Assembly (NCBI RefSeq): GCF_005048225.1
Contig: NZ_SUNI01000001.1
Location: 372,001 to 436,000, forward strand
DNA: 64,000 nt
Direction of reading: 5' to 3'
From: Paracoccus gahaiensis
Lineage (GTDB): Bacteria; Pseudomonadota; Alphaproteobacteria; Rhodobacterales; Rhodobacteraceae
Notes under the pieces: model-generated
Seen by the model: only the letters and a program-made list of their open reading frames with translations
What the model was told of the DNA's origin: nothing
Databases searched by the model: none
Translations under genes and position numbers: made by a program
Part shown: positions 44,034 through 53,131 of the stretch, in pieces
How the letters are laid out: every line of letters starts with the position of its first letter
Numbering within the stretch: the first letter of the stretch is position 1

Positions 44034-45317
44034 TCAGCGCCGCGCATCGACCAGATGCACCATCTGCGCGCCGATCTCGAACCCGGCGGCGCGCAGGCGT
44101 CCAAACGCGGCGGGCTGGGGCTGGCAAGGGCGCAGCGGCAGGTCGGCCTCGGGGATCTCACCCGACAGATAGCCCGCCAGGACCTGCCCGAAGACCGTGC
44201 CCGGTGCGATCCCCCGGCCATTGTAGCCGCAGAAGCTGTAGACACCCTCGTCCAGCCGGTGGAACCGGGGCAGGTTGTCGCCGGTCATGCCGATCTGCCC
44301 GAACCAGCCCGTCTGGAACTTGACCTCTCCGATCTGCGGAAAGATCCGCCGCAGCGCGCGCCGTGCCCAGGCCCGGTGGACCAGATCGCCGCTGTTGCGC
44401 AGCGCGCCGACCGAGCCGAAGACCATCCGGTTCTGCCGGTCCAGCCGGAACGAGGTCAGCACCTCCTGCGTGTCCCATCCGCCCTGCCGCCCGGGCAGGA
44501 TGGTCCGGGCGACATCGTCAGACAGGGGTTCGGTCGCCAGGTTGAAATAGGGCAGGAAGACCTGCTGCGTGCGAAGTTCCGGCGTCAGGTGGCGGGTATA
44601 GGCGTCGGTCGCCATGACCACCCGCCGCGCGGTGACCGATCCCGCCGGGGTGGTCACGCGCCAACCCGCGCCCTGCCGCTGCAGCCCCGTCGCGGGCGAG
44701 CCGGTGAAGATCCTCGCGCCCTGCCCCAAAGCCGCCCGGGCCAGCCCGCGCGCATAGGCCAAGGGCTGGATCGTGCCCGCCCGGCGGTCCAGAAGCGCAC
44801 CGGCATAGACTTTGCTGCCGATCATCGCGGCGGCCTCGTCGGGCGGCAGCAGCTCGACCGGGGCGCCGAGGCGCTGCCACTGGCGGGCGCGTTCGGACAG
44901 CTCGGCCCAGCCCGAAGGCCCGACCGCCGCGTGCAGGGTGCCCGTGGGCGTGGCCTCGCAGGCGATGTCATGGCGGCGCACGATGTCCCAGACCCGGGCC
45001 GGACCCTCGGCCAGCAGCGCGATGAGGCGCCCCCCCTGATCGGGGCCGAGCGTCGCCACCAGCTGGTCGGGCATGACCCACATGCCCGCATTGACCAGCC
45101 CCACATTGCGCCCCGCGCCGCCGAAGCCGATCTCGACCGCCTCCAGCACGACCGCGTCGATGCCGCGCTCGGCCAGGTGCAGGGCGGTGGAGAGGCCGGT
45201 ATAGCCCGCGCCGACGATGACGACCTCGGCGGTGGTCTCGCCCTCCAGCCGGCCTGTCGGCGGGGCGGCGGGGGCGGTGCGTTCCCACAATCCGTGGGTG
45301 CAGGGATCATCGCGCAT
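44034..45317 (-). CDS. amaA: FAD-dependent oxidase, L-pipecolate oxidase-like
   Basis: About 427 residues from ATG 45317. DAO-family fold: N-terminal dinucleotide motif VVIVGAGYTGLSTALHLAERG, GFGGAGRNVGLVNAG, and a C-terminal FCGYNGRGIAPGT. AmaA-type enzymes oxidise L-pipecolate to piperideine carboxylate, which opens to aminoadipate semialdehyde, the AmaB substrate. ATG 45317 has AAGGGG upstream; 45335 is possible. A LysR gene starts divergently. Confidence 0.82.
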   Translation of the reverse strand: MRDDPCTHGLWERTAPAAPPTGRLEGETTAEVVIVGAGYTGLSTALHLAERGIDAVVLEAVEIGFGGAGRNVGLVNAGMWVMPDQLVATLGPDQGGRLIALLAEGPARVWDIVRRHDIACEATPTGTLHAAVGPSGWAELSERARQWQRLGAPVELLPPDEAAAMIGSKVYAGALLDRRAGTIQPLAYARGLARAALGQGARIFTGSPATGLQRQGAGWRVTTPAGSVTARRVVMATDAYTRHLTPELRTQQVFLPYFNLATEPLSDDVARTILPGRQGGWDTQEVLTSFRLDRQNRMVFGSVGALRNSGDLVHRAWARRALRRIFPQIGEVKFQTGWFGQIGMTGDNLPRFHRLDEGVYSFCGYNGRGIAPGTVFGQVLAGYLSGEIPEADLPLRPCQPQPAAFGRLRAAGFEIGAQMVHLVDARR

Positions 45318-45433
45318 CGGTCGGGCCCCTTTCATGGCGGGGCCCGTGTCGCCACGCCCCTCGGGGGACTTTTGTCCGCCGGCCCCGGCAGTTAAGATAG
45401 CGCCAGTTTTTCATGACATCTGCCCATCCCGGA

Positions 45434-46354
45434 ATGACCATGGCCACGCCCCGCAGGTTCCTGCCCTCGCTGCCGCTACTGGCAGCCTTCGAAGCCGCTG
45501 CCCGGACCGGGTCGATCACCCAGGCCGCGCAGGAGCTGGCGCTGACCCAATCCGCCGTCTCGCGCCAGATCCGGGCGCTGGAGGGGCAGCTGGGCGTCAC
45601 GCTGTTCGTGCGCGAGAAGCAGACGATCGCGCTGACCCTGGGCGGCCAAGGCTATGCGCGCGAGGTGCGCGACGCGCTGCAGCGCATCTCGGCGGCCTCG
45701 ATGAACCTGCGCGCCAGCCCGGCAGGCGCCCTGACCCTGGGCGTGCCGCCGGGCTTCGGGGCGCGCTGGCTGATCCCGCGCCTGCCGCGCTTCACCGCAC
45801 AATGCCCCGACATCACCGTCAACATCCTCAGCCGCGCGGCCCGGTTCGAGTTCCGCGACGGCATCGTCGATGCGACCATCCGCTTCGGCAGCCCCGGGCG
45901 CGGCGAGGAGCCCGCCGTGATGCTGCAGCCCGAGACGGTGCTGCCGCTCTGCGCGCCCGAACTGGCCGCACGCCACGCGCCGCGCCTGCCACAGGATCTG
46001 CGCGGGATGCCGCTTCTGCACCTGACCACCCGCCCCGATGCCTGGGAACGCTGGCTGCGCGAATATGACGTGGATGACAGCGCCATCCACGGGATGCTGT
46101 TCGACCAGTTCGCGCTGCTGGGCGCGGCGGCGGTGGCGGGCCTGGGGGTGGCGCTGCTGCCCGAGCAACTGTTCCAGGCGGAACGGGCCGAGGGCCGGCT
46201 GGTCGAGGCCTTGCCCCTGCCCTTTCGCGGCACCGAGGCCTACTACCTGTCCTGGCCCCGCGACCGCGACGATTTCCCGCCCTTGCAGCACCTGCGCCGT
46301 TGGCTGATCGAGGAGACCGCCGGCCCCACCCCCGACGCGCCCGGACCCGGCTGA
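45434..46354 (+). CDS. LysR-family regulator (GcvA-like), divergent from amaA
   Basis: A LysR protein of about 306 residues: winged helix PSLPLLAAFEAAARTGSITQAAQELALTQSAVSRQIRALE and effector domain with the GcvA-type pattern PLLHLTTRPDAWERWL. It probably controls the divergent amaA-amaB genes. Starts at 45413, 45434 or 45440 are all possible and none has a strong ribosome site. Confidence 0.82.
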   Translation: MTMATPRRFLPSLPLLAAFEAAARTGSITQAAQELALTQSAVSRQIRALEGQLGVTLFVREKQTIALTLGGQGYAREVRDALQRISAASMNLRASPAGALTLGVPPGFGARWLIPRLPRFTAQCPDITVNILSRAARFEFRDGIVDATIRFGSPGRGEEPAVMLQPETVLPLCAPELAARHAPRLPQDLRGMPLLHLTTRPDAWERWLREYDVDDSAIHGMLFDQFALLGAAAVAGLGVALLPEQLFQAERAEGRLVEALPLPFRGTEAYYLSWPRDRDDFPPLQHLRRWLIEETAGPTPDAPGPG

Positions 46355-46371
46355 GGGCGGCGCATGGGAAA

Positions 46372-46402
46372 ACGGGGCGCCACATTGCCGTGGCACCCCA
46401 TT
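46372..46402 (-). terminator. Terminator of rpmG (between convergent genes)
   Basis: GGGGCGCCAC (46377-46386) and GTGGCACCCC (46393-46402) form a 10-bp stem with one mismatch, followed by TTTT on the minus strand (46372-46375). It lies between the LysR gene and rpmG, which run towards each other. Confidence 0.7.
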
Positions 46403-46451
46403 TCTACAGTTCAGATGGGCCCGGCGCGTGCCAAGCCGGTCGGCAGGATCC

Positions 46452-46619
46452 TTACTTGATCTTGCCTTCCTTGTATTCGACATGCTGACGGACGACGGGG
46501 TCGTACTTACGCACGGCCATCTTCTCGGTCATCGTGCGGGCATTCTTCTTGGTCACATAGAAGTGGCCGGTCCCGGCGGTCGAGTTCAGCCGGATCTTGA
46601 TGGTGGTCGGCTTCGCCAT
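46452..46619 (-). CDS. rpmG: 50S ribosomal protein L33
   Basis: A 55-residue basic protein: [20 protein letters not shown] at the start and [19 protein letters not shown]. It is the form without zinc-binding CxxC pairs, usual in Gram-negatives. It has its own terminator. Frame read-through upstream is an artefact. Confidence 0.97.
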   Translation of the reverse strand: MAKPTTIKIRLNSTAGTGHFYVTKKNARTMTEKMAVRKYDPVVRQHVEYKEGKIK

Positions 46620-46777
46620 GATAATCGCTCCTGCTTCGGGGCAATCGCGCGCCGCACACCCCGTGGAATTCCTGATGAAGACGCCTTTTAGCCTCAGGCG
46701 CGGGAGTGTCAACCGCCAAACCGACCCGCTGTCGGGAAAGTGCGGGTCGGCGCCAAGGGACGGGCCGCATTTCGGCG

Positions 46778-47239
46778 TCAGTCCTCGGTCGTGAACCCGG
46801 TGGGGATCTGCCGGCCCTTGCCGGGCGGCAGGTCGGCCTCGCGGATCAGGTCCTCGGCCATGGAATCGGCATTCGGCCCGGCCTTCATCAGATGCTGCCA
46901 GACCTCGCGGATGGCCGGCAGGATCCGGGGTTCGGTCACCGCCCGCGCGGTGTGCAGCCAGACCGCCAGCCCGTCGCTGCTGTCGTAGTGACGCTCCTTG
47001 CGCAGGGCCGCAATCCGGGTCTGGGCGCTGGAGACGAAACGCGCGACGTCCTTCTTGGGCCATTGCGCGAGGTCGTGAAGATCCTGCCCCTGGGACAGGT
47101 GATGGGCAGCCCAGAACTGGGCGGCGGCAGCGTGGCTTTCCACGAAATGCGGCTTGGTCCCGGCCAGCCGGTCGGCCAGCGCCTGCGCCTCGTCGACAAG
47201 GCCCGAGATGGCCTTTTCCTGCTTCCATTGCGCAAACAC
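46778..47239 (-). CDS. Conserved-looking hypothetical protein, helical
   Basis: A 153-residue protein starting at GTG 47239 (AAGGA upstream; the frame closes shortly before it), [20 protein letters not shown]. It is largely alpha-helical with many alanines, no signal peptide and no membrane segment; ends [10 protein letters not shown] do not recognise the family. It lies 81 bp downstream of a tiny 21-codon gene on the same strand and may share its transcript. Confidence 0.6.
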   Translation of the reverse strand: MFAQWKQEKAISGLVDEAQALADRLAGTKPHFVESHAAAAQFWAAHHLSQGQDLHDLAQWPKKDVARFVSSAQTRIAALRKERHYDSSDGLAVWLHTARAVTEPRILPAIREVWQHLMKAGPNADSMAEDLIREADLPPGKGRQIPTGFTTED

Positions 47240-47320
47240 CGCGTCATCCTTGTCCGGGGTCTCAAGGTGGGCATGGTATCACGCCCGGACGCGCCCTGCA
47301 TCCGGGCCGTGGCAATGTCC

Positions 47321-47386
47321 TCAGCGCCGCCGCATGAAACGGCGGATCATCTTGAAGATCGCGAAATACTTGAAAAGACGGAACAT
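47321..47386 (-). CDS. 21-codon cationic amphipathic peptide gene
   Basis: ATG 47386 is preceded by AAAGGAG six bases upstream, a near-ideal ribosome site. The 21-residue product starts MFRLFKYFAIF and ends RRFMRRR: five phenylalanines and eight Lys/Arg, an amphipathic cationic helix that could bind membranes or RNA. No family is recognised. Support is the ribosome site and composition; the short length leaves real doubt. Confidence 0.5.
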   Translation of the reverse strand: MFRLFKYFAIFKMIRRFMRRR

Positions 47387-47824
47387 GGGTTTCTCCTTTG
47401 GTGTCGGGGCCAACGCGACGGGCGCGGCTTGGGTTCATTCCGCGCGGACGGCGCGTGACCGCTGCAAAAAAGGACCGGTTTTCGCCCCAAATCCTGCGAT
47501 TGCGAGGGAACGTTCTGCGCTGCGGCATGTTGAGGGGACGTAGCAAGTTGCAGATGTCGTTCGAACCGTAAAAGGGGCCCGCCGCAAGGCAGGGCCCCTT
47601 TTCCGACGGGGGCGTACCGAACCTCCGAAATGCCAAGACAGCATGGGCGCGGGGCACCGCAGACCCCTGCCCCGCCTCTCCAGCAGGGGTCCCTCGGGAT
47701 CGGCGGGGCGGCGCGATCGACGGGGGTGCGGCAATCGGCACCTGCTGCGCCCCGTGGCGGCGTGCTGCGGCGCCGCATATATCCCTTGCGACAGGAACGG
47801 CATGACCCCTAGGATGCAGCCGTC
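47387..47824. other. 438-bp intergenic region with an orphan terminator
   Basis: The stretch separates a leftward tiny gene from the rightward dikinase-like gene. It contains no credible longer coding region. Its main feature is a perfect inverted repeat at 47570-47602. A smaller pyrimidine-rich stretch occurs near 47478-47490 on the minus strand. Because neither flanking gene ends here, a short untranslated RNA could lie within it. Confidence 0.4.
47570..47602. terminator. Orphan bidirectional-type terminator
   Basis: AAAAGGGGCCC (47570-47580) and GGGCCCCTTTT (47592-47602) form an 11-bp stem with A/T tails on both strands, usable in either direction. No gene ends close by; it may end a small RNA or insulate divergent promoters. 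Confidence 0.7.
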
Positions 47825-50368
47825 ATGACCATCGCACCCCCGCCCCCCACGGCAATCCGCATCACGCCCTCGGCCCCGGTCGTGCGCGATCTGCACGGCT
47901 GGCGGGCAAAGTGCCTGCAACGGCTGATCCGCATGGAATTGCCGGTCCCGCGCAGCTTTGCCATCGGCTGCGACAACGTGCGGATGATCGCCCAAGGGCG
48001 GCGCCCCCCGCCCGCCGATCTGTCGCCGATCTTCGACGGCAGCGGGCTGGTCAGCGTGCGCCCCTCGGCGGTGATGCCCGAATGGGGCGGGCCGGGCACG
48101 GTGCTGAACGTGGGCATCAACGACGCGCTGCACGACCGGCTGGCGGGCCGGATCGGCCAGGCCAATGCGGATGCGGTCTATCTGTCCTTCGTGCAAAGCT
48201 ATGCCATCCACATCGCCCGGCTGGATCCCGACCTGTTCACCCAGGACGGCCCCGGCGCGCTGGCGGGCGCTCTGCGCTGCTATTGCGACGAAATGGACGC
48301 CCCCTTCCCCCAGGATCCCGCCGAACAGCTGTCCGAGGTACTGCGCAGCATGGCGCGGGCCTGGGACGGCCCGACCGCCCGGCTGCTGCGTCAGGCCAAG
48401 GGCGCGCCGCCCGACGCGCCCTTGGGGCTGGTCGTGCAGGAGATGGCCTTGGCCTTGGGGCCGGGTATCTGCGGCTCCGGCACGATCCAGTTCATCGATC
48501 CGGTCACCGGCGCCCCCCGCGTCACCGGGCGGTTCCGCGGACAGCGCCACGGCCCCACCATCGGCACCGGGGCCGAGACGCTGTACCTGACCCGCGACAC
48601 GCGCGGCCCCTCGCTGGAGGAGACCGCGCCCGAGATCTTTGCCGATCTGGTCCGCTTCGGCATCGCCGCCCGCGAACGCCTGCGCGAGGAGATGCAGATC
48701 GAGTTCGTCGTCACCGGCGGGCAGATCAGCGTCATCGACGCCGACCGCGTCGCGCGCGGCAGCCGCGCCAGCGTGCGCATCGCCGTCAGCCTGGCGCGTG
48801 ACGGCATCATCCCCCCGACCGAGGCTCTGATGCGGGTCGAGCCCCGCGCCCTGGCCGACCTGCTGCACCATCAGGTCGATCCGCGCGCCCCCCGCGACGT
48901 GATTACCCGCGGCATCGATGCCAGCCCCGGCGCCGCCACCGGGCGCATCGTCTTTTCCGCCGCCGCCGCGCAATCCGCCCATGCCCGGGGCGAGCCCTGC
49001 ATCCTGGTCCGGCGCGAGACCATCCCCGAGGATATCCGCGGCATGCATGCCTCGGTCGGCGTGCTGACGGAACGGGGCGGCACCACCAGCCATGCCGCCG
49101 TCATCGCGCGCGGCCTGGGCCTGCCCTGCATCGTGGGGGCCAGCGCGATCCGCATCGATGCCCGCGCCCGGACCCTGCGCGCGGGCACGCGGATGCTGCG
49201 CGAGGGCGACGAGATCACCATCGACGGCTCCTCGGGCGAGGTGCTGGCCGGGGCCGCCGTGCTGCTGCCCCCGGCGCTGGACGACGCCTTCACCCAGCTG
49301 ATGGACTGGGCCGCCGATGCCGGGGGCATGGGCGTGCGCGCCAATGCCGACACGCCCGAGGATGCGATCACCGCGCGCCGCTTCCAGGCCCAGGGGATCG
49401 GCCTCTGCCGGACCGAGCACATGTTCTTCGACGGCGAGCGCCTGCCGGCCATGCGCGAGATGATCTTCGCCGACAGCCCCGAGGATCGCCGCCTGTCTCT
49501 GGACCGCATCCTGCCCATGCAGCGCCAGGATTTCAGCCGCCTGTTCGAGATCATGGCCGGACTGCCGGTGACCATCCGCCTGTTCGACCCGCCCCTGCAC
49601 GAATTCCTGCCCCATGACCGCGAGGGCCTGCGCGAGCTGGCGGAATCGCTGGACCTGCCCTTGGCCGACGTGACCCGCCGCGTCGAGGCCCTGACCGAGT
49701 TCAACCCGATGCTGGGCATGCGCGGCGTGCGCTTGGGCATCACCGTCCCCGAGATCTATGACATGCAGGCCCGCGCCATCTTCGAGGCGACCATCGAGGC
49801 CAGCCGCAAGGGCGATCCGGTGGTCCCCGAGATCATGATCCCGCTGGTCAGCGCCATGCGCGAGGTCGAGCTGGTCAAGACCCGCATCGACGCCGTCGCC
49901 GCCGCCGTCCGCAACCAGACGCGGACGGATTTCACCTATCGTCTTGGCGTCATGGTCGAGACGCCGCGCGCCGCGCTGCGGGCGGGCGACATCGCCGGGC
50001 AATGCGCCTTCCTGTCCTTCGGCACGAACGATCTGACGCAGATGACCTACGGCCTGTCGCGCGACGATGCGGGCCGCTTCATGGGCACCTATGTCGGTCA
50101 GGGCGTCTATGCCGAGGATCCGTTCCATGTGCTGGATCAGGACGGGGTGGGCGAGTTGCTGTTGATCGGCGTCCAGCGCGCCCGCGCCCACAAGCCCGGC
50201 ATCACGCTGAGCGTCTGCGGAGAGCATGGCGGAAACCCGGAATCCATCGCCTTCTGCCACAAGGCGGGGCTGGATTACGTGTCCTGCTCGCCCTTCCGGG
50301 TGCCGGTGGCGCGGCTGGCGGCGGCGCAATCGGCGATTCGCATGTCTCAGGGTCGCGCGGAAATCTGA
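47825..50368 (+). CDS. Pyruvate phosphate dikinase-like protein with damaged nucleotide-binding domain
   Basis: An 847-residue paralogue of PPDK. The phosphohistidine domain is intact (His423 in ERGGTTSHAAVIARGLG), and so are the PEP-binding signatures GIGLCRTEHMFF and LSVCGEHGGNPES with the catalytic cysteine. The ATP-grasp N-terminus is not: the usual GGKG loop is missing (LHGWRAKCLQRLIRMELPVP), and the expected QTR after a metal-binding IEF motif reads DAD. It may transfer phosphate from PEP without ATP, or be regulatory. Length is near the family norm. Confidence 0.8.
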   Translation: MTIAPPPPTAIRITPSAPVVRDLHGWRAKCLQRLIRMELPVPRSFAIGCDNVRMIAQGRRPPPADLSPIFDGSGLVSVRPSAVMPEWGGPGTVLNVGINDALHDRLAGRIGQANADAVYLSFVQSYAIHIARLDPDLFTQDGPGALAGALRCYCDEMDAPFPQDPAEQLSEVLRSMARAWDGPTARLLRQAKGAPPDAPLGLVVQEMALALGPGICGSGTIQFIDPVTGAPRVTGRFRGQRHGPTIGTGAETLYLTRDTRGPSLEETAPEIFADLVRFGIAARERLREEMQIEFVVTGGQISVIDADRVARGSRASVRIAVSLARDGIIPPTEALMRVEPRALADLLHHQVDPRAPRDVITRGIDASPGAATGRIVFSAAAAQSAHARGEPCILVRRETIPEDIRGMHASVGVLTERGGTTSHAAVIARGLGLPCIVGASAIRIDARARTLRAGTRMLREGDEITIDGSSGEVLAGAAVLLPPALDDAFTQLMDWAADAGGMGVRANADTPEDAITARRFQAQGIGLCRTEHMFFDGERLPAMREMIFADSPEDRRLSLDRILPMQRQDFSRLFEIMAGLPVTIRLFDPPLHEFLPHDREGLRELAESLDLPLADVTRRVEALTEFNPMLGMRGVRLGITVPEIYDMQARAIFEATIEASRKGDPVVPEIMIPLVSAMREVELVKTRIDAVAAAVRNQTRTDFTYRLGVMVETPRAALRAGDIAGQCAFLSFGTNDLTQMTYGLSRDDAGRFMGTYVGQGVYAEDPFHVLDQDGVGELLLIGVQRARAHKPGITLSVCGEHGGNPESIAFCHKAGLDYVSCSPFRVPVARLAAAQSAIRMSQGRAEI

Positions 50369-50557
50369 GTCTGCAACCACAAGTTGCCGACCAATCGGGA
50401 CGGTTCGGACCTATTTGGGGCCCATGCGCCGGAACCCGCCAAACTGGACTGAACCGTCCAGCGGATTACTGCCCAAAACTGCTTGGACACGGCCCAATCC
50501 CCCCTTCGCAGGGAACGGGGATAGCCGGAGGCGTGTCGAAAATCCTAATCACTTCGT

Positions 50558-50596
50558 CAGACCGCCCGGCATGACGGTCTGCTCCTGTCGCCGGGC
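50558..50596 (+). promoter_or_regulatory. Mutually exclusive inverted repeats in the cell-wall hydrolase leader
   Basis: CAGACCG (50558-50564) pairs with CGGTCTG (50575-50581), and GCCCGGC (50564-50570) pairs with GCCGGGC (50590-50596). The two stems cross, so they compete or form a pseudoknot. They lie 42 bp before the hydrolase start. Possible RNA switch; GC-rich chance repeats remain likely. Confidence 0.3.
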
Positions 50597-50637
50597 CTTA
50601 ATGCCCCGTCAACGGGTGCCCTGTTATAGGACGATCC

Positions 50638-51288
50638 ATGCCCAAGCTGCTTCACCGGCTGGCGCACGTGACCTTATGTGCCGCCTTCGCCGTCCCCTTC
50701 GCCTCGACCATCGCCACCGCAGGGGGGAACGGATCGCTGTTTTCGTCCGACGCGGTCCTTCTGAGCGCCCTGCAATCGACCTCGAGCCATGCCCGCCTGA
50801 CGCCGCTTCTATACACCGGCGCCGAGCCTGCGAAAGTGGAAATTACACCCGATGCGCCGGTCGAAGAACTTCATCTGGCAAGCACCCGGTCCAGCTATTC
50901 CCGCGCCGATCTGGAATGCCTGTCCGAGGCCCTCTATCACGAGGCGCGCGGCGAGGGTCGCCAGGGCCAGGCCGCCGTGGCCGAGGTGATCCTGAACCGC
51001 GTCGACAGCGGCGCCTTTCCGGGCACCGTCTGCGGGGTGATCAACCAGCCCAGCCAGTTCAGCTACACCATCGGCGGCGCCAAGCCGATCCGCAACAAGG
51101 GCGCCTATCTGCGCGCCCGCGACATCGCCGAGGCTGCCCTGTCGGGCGCCCCCCGCGCCCTGACCGGCGGCGCCACCTATTTCCACACCCCCGCCGTGCG
51201 CCCCGCCTGGTCGCACCGCTTCCAGCGCACCGTGCAGATCGGCCGCCACATCTTCTATCGCGGCAACCAGCGCGTCGCCTCGAACTGA
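50638..51288 (+). CDS. Secreted cell wall hydrolase (SleB/CwlJ family)
   Basis: A 216-residue protein with a signal peptide (about residues 1-28, ending IATAGG) and a C-terminal Hydrolase_2 domain: LECLSEALYHEARGEGRQGQAAVAEVILNRV with the catalytic Glu, and GATYFHTPAVRPAWSH. It probably cleaves peptidoglycan in the periplasm. Its leader holds competing inverted repeats. Confidence 0.88.
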   Translation: MPKLLHRLAHVTLCAAFAVPFASTIATAGGNGSLFSSDAVLLSALQSTSSHARLTPLLYTGAEPAKVEITPDAPVEELHLASTRSSYSRADLECLSEALYHEARGEGRQGQAAVAEVILNRVDSGAFPGTVCGVINQPSQFSYTIGGAKPIRNKGAYLRARDIAEAALSGAPRALTGGATYFHTPAVRPAWSHRFQRTVQIGRHIFYRGNQRVASN

Positions 51289-51344
51289 GGCTGCGGGATG
51301 CGGGCGGGACTTGCCCGCGCCAGCGATTTGCTGTGAATGGCCTG

Positions 51345-52133
51345 ATGGAACATCCCGACCGCATCTTTCTGCGCGATCACGTCCTCTCGGCCGAGATCGG
51401 CGCCTTCCAGTCCGAACGCGGCCGCGACCAGCGCCTGCGCTTCAACCTGACCGTCGAACTGCGCGAGACGGTCGCGGGCAGCGACGATCATGTGGACCAG
51501 ATCCTGTCCTATGATGTGCTGACCCAGGGCGTGACGACCGCGCTGGCCGACCAGCGCTACAACCTGGTCGAGACCCTGGCCGAGCGCATCGCCGCCGAGG
51601 TCCTGGCCCATCCCCGCGCCGCCTGCATCCATGTCACCGTCGAGAAGCTGGATCGCGGCCCCGGCGCGCTTGGCGTGTCGATCACCCGTCATCGGGGCCG
51701 CGTGCCGGCCTCGGGCGTCGCGGCCTCGGTGGCAATCCTGATCCACGGCCCCGGCGCACCCGCCCCGCAGGGCGCGGTCGTGGTGCTGCCGGGCGATGCG
51801 CCCGTGCCGGCCGAGGGCCCCCACGCCCGGCGCATCGCGCTGCTGGCGCTGGATCAGATGGCCTGGGCGCTGGCCGGAGCGCTGGATCTGGAGATCGCCG
51901 AGACGCGGACCGAACTGGAGGCCGCCATCCAGGCCGGCCAGCCGGTGGTCTGGGCGCCCGCGCGGCTGGCCGCCGATGCCCCTGCGGCAGGCGAGACCCC
52001 CGACAGCCTGTCGCTGTGGCTGGCGGGCCGGATCGGCGCGCATCGGCTGGATGTGGCGCGCCCCGAGCCCCTGCCCCTGCCCGCGCTGCCCGAGGGTCTG
52101 GTGTTGACCCTCTCCCGCCTGCCCGCGCGGTAG
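51345..52133 (+). CDS. folB: Dihydroneopterin aldolase fused to an amino-acid-kinase-like domain
   Basis: A 262-residue protein. Residues 1-120 are a FolB domain (DRIFLRDHVLSAEIGAFQSE, Glu and Lys101 in VTVEKLDRGPGA), which turns dihydroneopterin into hydroxymethyl-dihydropterin for folate. Residues 125-262 (IALLALDQMAWALAG, PVVWAPARLAAD, TPDSLSLWLAGRIGAHRL) resemble the C-terminal half of MfnE-like amino-acid kinases; the N-terminal glycine loop is not clear, so kinase activity is doubtful. FolB alone is about 120 residues. GTG 51333 is an alternative start. folP follows after 5 bp. Confidence 0.82.
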   Translation: MEHPDRIFLRDHVLSAEIGAFQSERGRDQRLRFNLTVELRETVAGSDDHVDQILSYDVLTQGVTTALADQRYNLVETLAERIAAEVLAHPRAACIHVTVEKLDRGPGALGVSITRHRGRVPASGVAASVAILIHGPGAPAPQGAVVVLPGDAPVPAEGPHARRIALLALDQMAWALAGALDLEIAETRTELEAAIQAGQPVVWAPARLAADAPAAGETPDSLSLWLAGRIGAHRLDVARPEPLPLPALPEGLVLTLSRLPAR

Positions 52134-52138
52134 GGATC

Positions 52139-53131
52139 ATGTCCGAGCGCGCCTATTACCGCCCGATTCCGCAGCCCGGCGCCGCCCGCTGGCGGCTGGC
52201 CGGAGGCTGGACCGGCTTCACCCTGTTCGAGCGCCTGCAGCGCGGCCAGCCCCCGCAGGTGGTGGACCGCGCCCCGGACGAGGTCATGGCCGCCCTGACC
52301 GCGCCCCGCGCGCCGCTGCTGGGCCTGTCGCTTGACCGCCCGCGCCTGATGGGGATCGTGAACGCCACCCCCGACAGCTTTTCGGATGGCGGGCATTACG
52401 ATCCGCCCCAGCAGGCCCGAGCGCTGGTCGCTTCGGGCGCCGATCTGCTGGATCTGGGCGGCGAATCAACCCGCCCCGGCGCCGAGGAGGTGCCCGAGGA
52501 CGACGAGATCGCGCGCATCCTGCCGACCCTTCATGCCATGGCGGGCGCGGTGCCGCTGTCCGTGGACACCCGCAAGGCCCGCGTCGCGCAGGCCGCTCTG
52601 GCGGCGGGGGCGGGCATGGTCAACGATGTCTCGGGCTTCGATTTCGACCCGGATCTGGCGGGCGTCGTGGCGCAGGCGGACGTGCCGGTCTGCCTGATGC
52701 ATGCCCAGGGCCAACCGGCGACGATGCAGCACGATCCGCGCTATGGCGACGTGCTGCTGGACGTCTATGACGCGCTGGAGGCGCGGATCGCGCGGGCGGT
52801 GACGGCGGGCATTCCCGCGCAGCGGATCGTGATCGATCCGGGCATCGGATTCGGCAAGACGATGGCGCATAATCTGGCGATCCTGCGGCGCATCTCGGTC
52901 TATCACGGTCTGGGCTGCCCGATCCTGCTGGGCCTGTCGCGCAAGCGCTTCATCGGCACGATCGGCGGGGCCGAGGCGCCCGGCGACCGGATGCCCGGCA
53001 CGCTGGCGCTGACCGTCATGGCGGTGGCGCAGGGGGTCCAGATCCACCGCGTCCATGACGTGGCCGAGCATGCACAGGGGCTGCGCCTGATCGCGGCGCT
53101 GAACGACGAAGAAGGAAAGACGGGGACATGA
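52139..53131 (+). CDS. folP: Dihydropteroate synthase
   Basis: A 330-residue TIM-barrel enzyme joining the pterin to p-aminobenzoate. Motifs: [50 protein letters not shown]. An N-terminal extension of roughly 70 residues precedes the barrel. ATG 52139 follows the folB stop; its own stop overlaps the glmM start by 4 bp. Confidence 0.95.
   Translation: MSERAYYRPIPQPGAARWRLAGGWTGFTLFERLQRGQPPQVVDRAPDEVMAALTAPRAPLLGLSLDRPRLMGIVNATPDSFSDGGHYDPPQQARALVASGADLLDLGGESTRPGAEEVPEDDEIARILPTLHAMAGAVPLSVDTRKARVAQAALAAGAGMVNDVSGFDFDPDLAGVVAQADVPVCLMHAQGQPATMQHDPRYGDVLLDVYDALEARIARAVTAGIPAQRIVIDPGIGFGKTMAHNLAILRRISVYHGLGCPILLGLSRKRFIGTIGGAEAPGDRMPGTLALTVMAVAQGVQIHRVHDVAEHAQGLRLIAALNDEEGKTGT

Noticed and set aside
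47435-50380. A 981-codon minus-strand frame opposite the dikinase-like gene
   Set aside because: Shadow frame; the plus strand has the phosphohistidine and PEP motifs.
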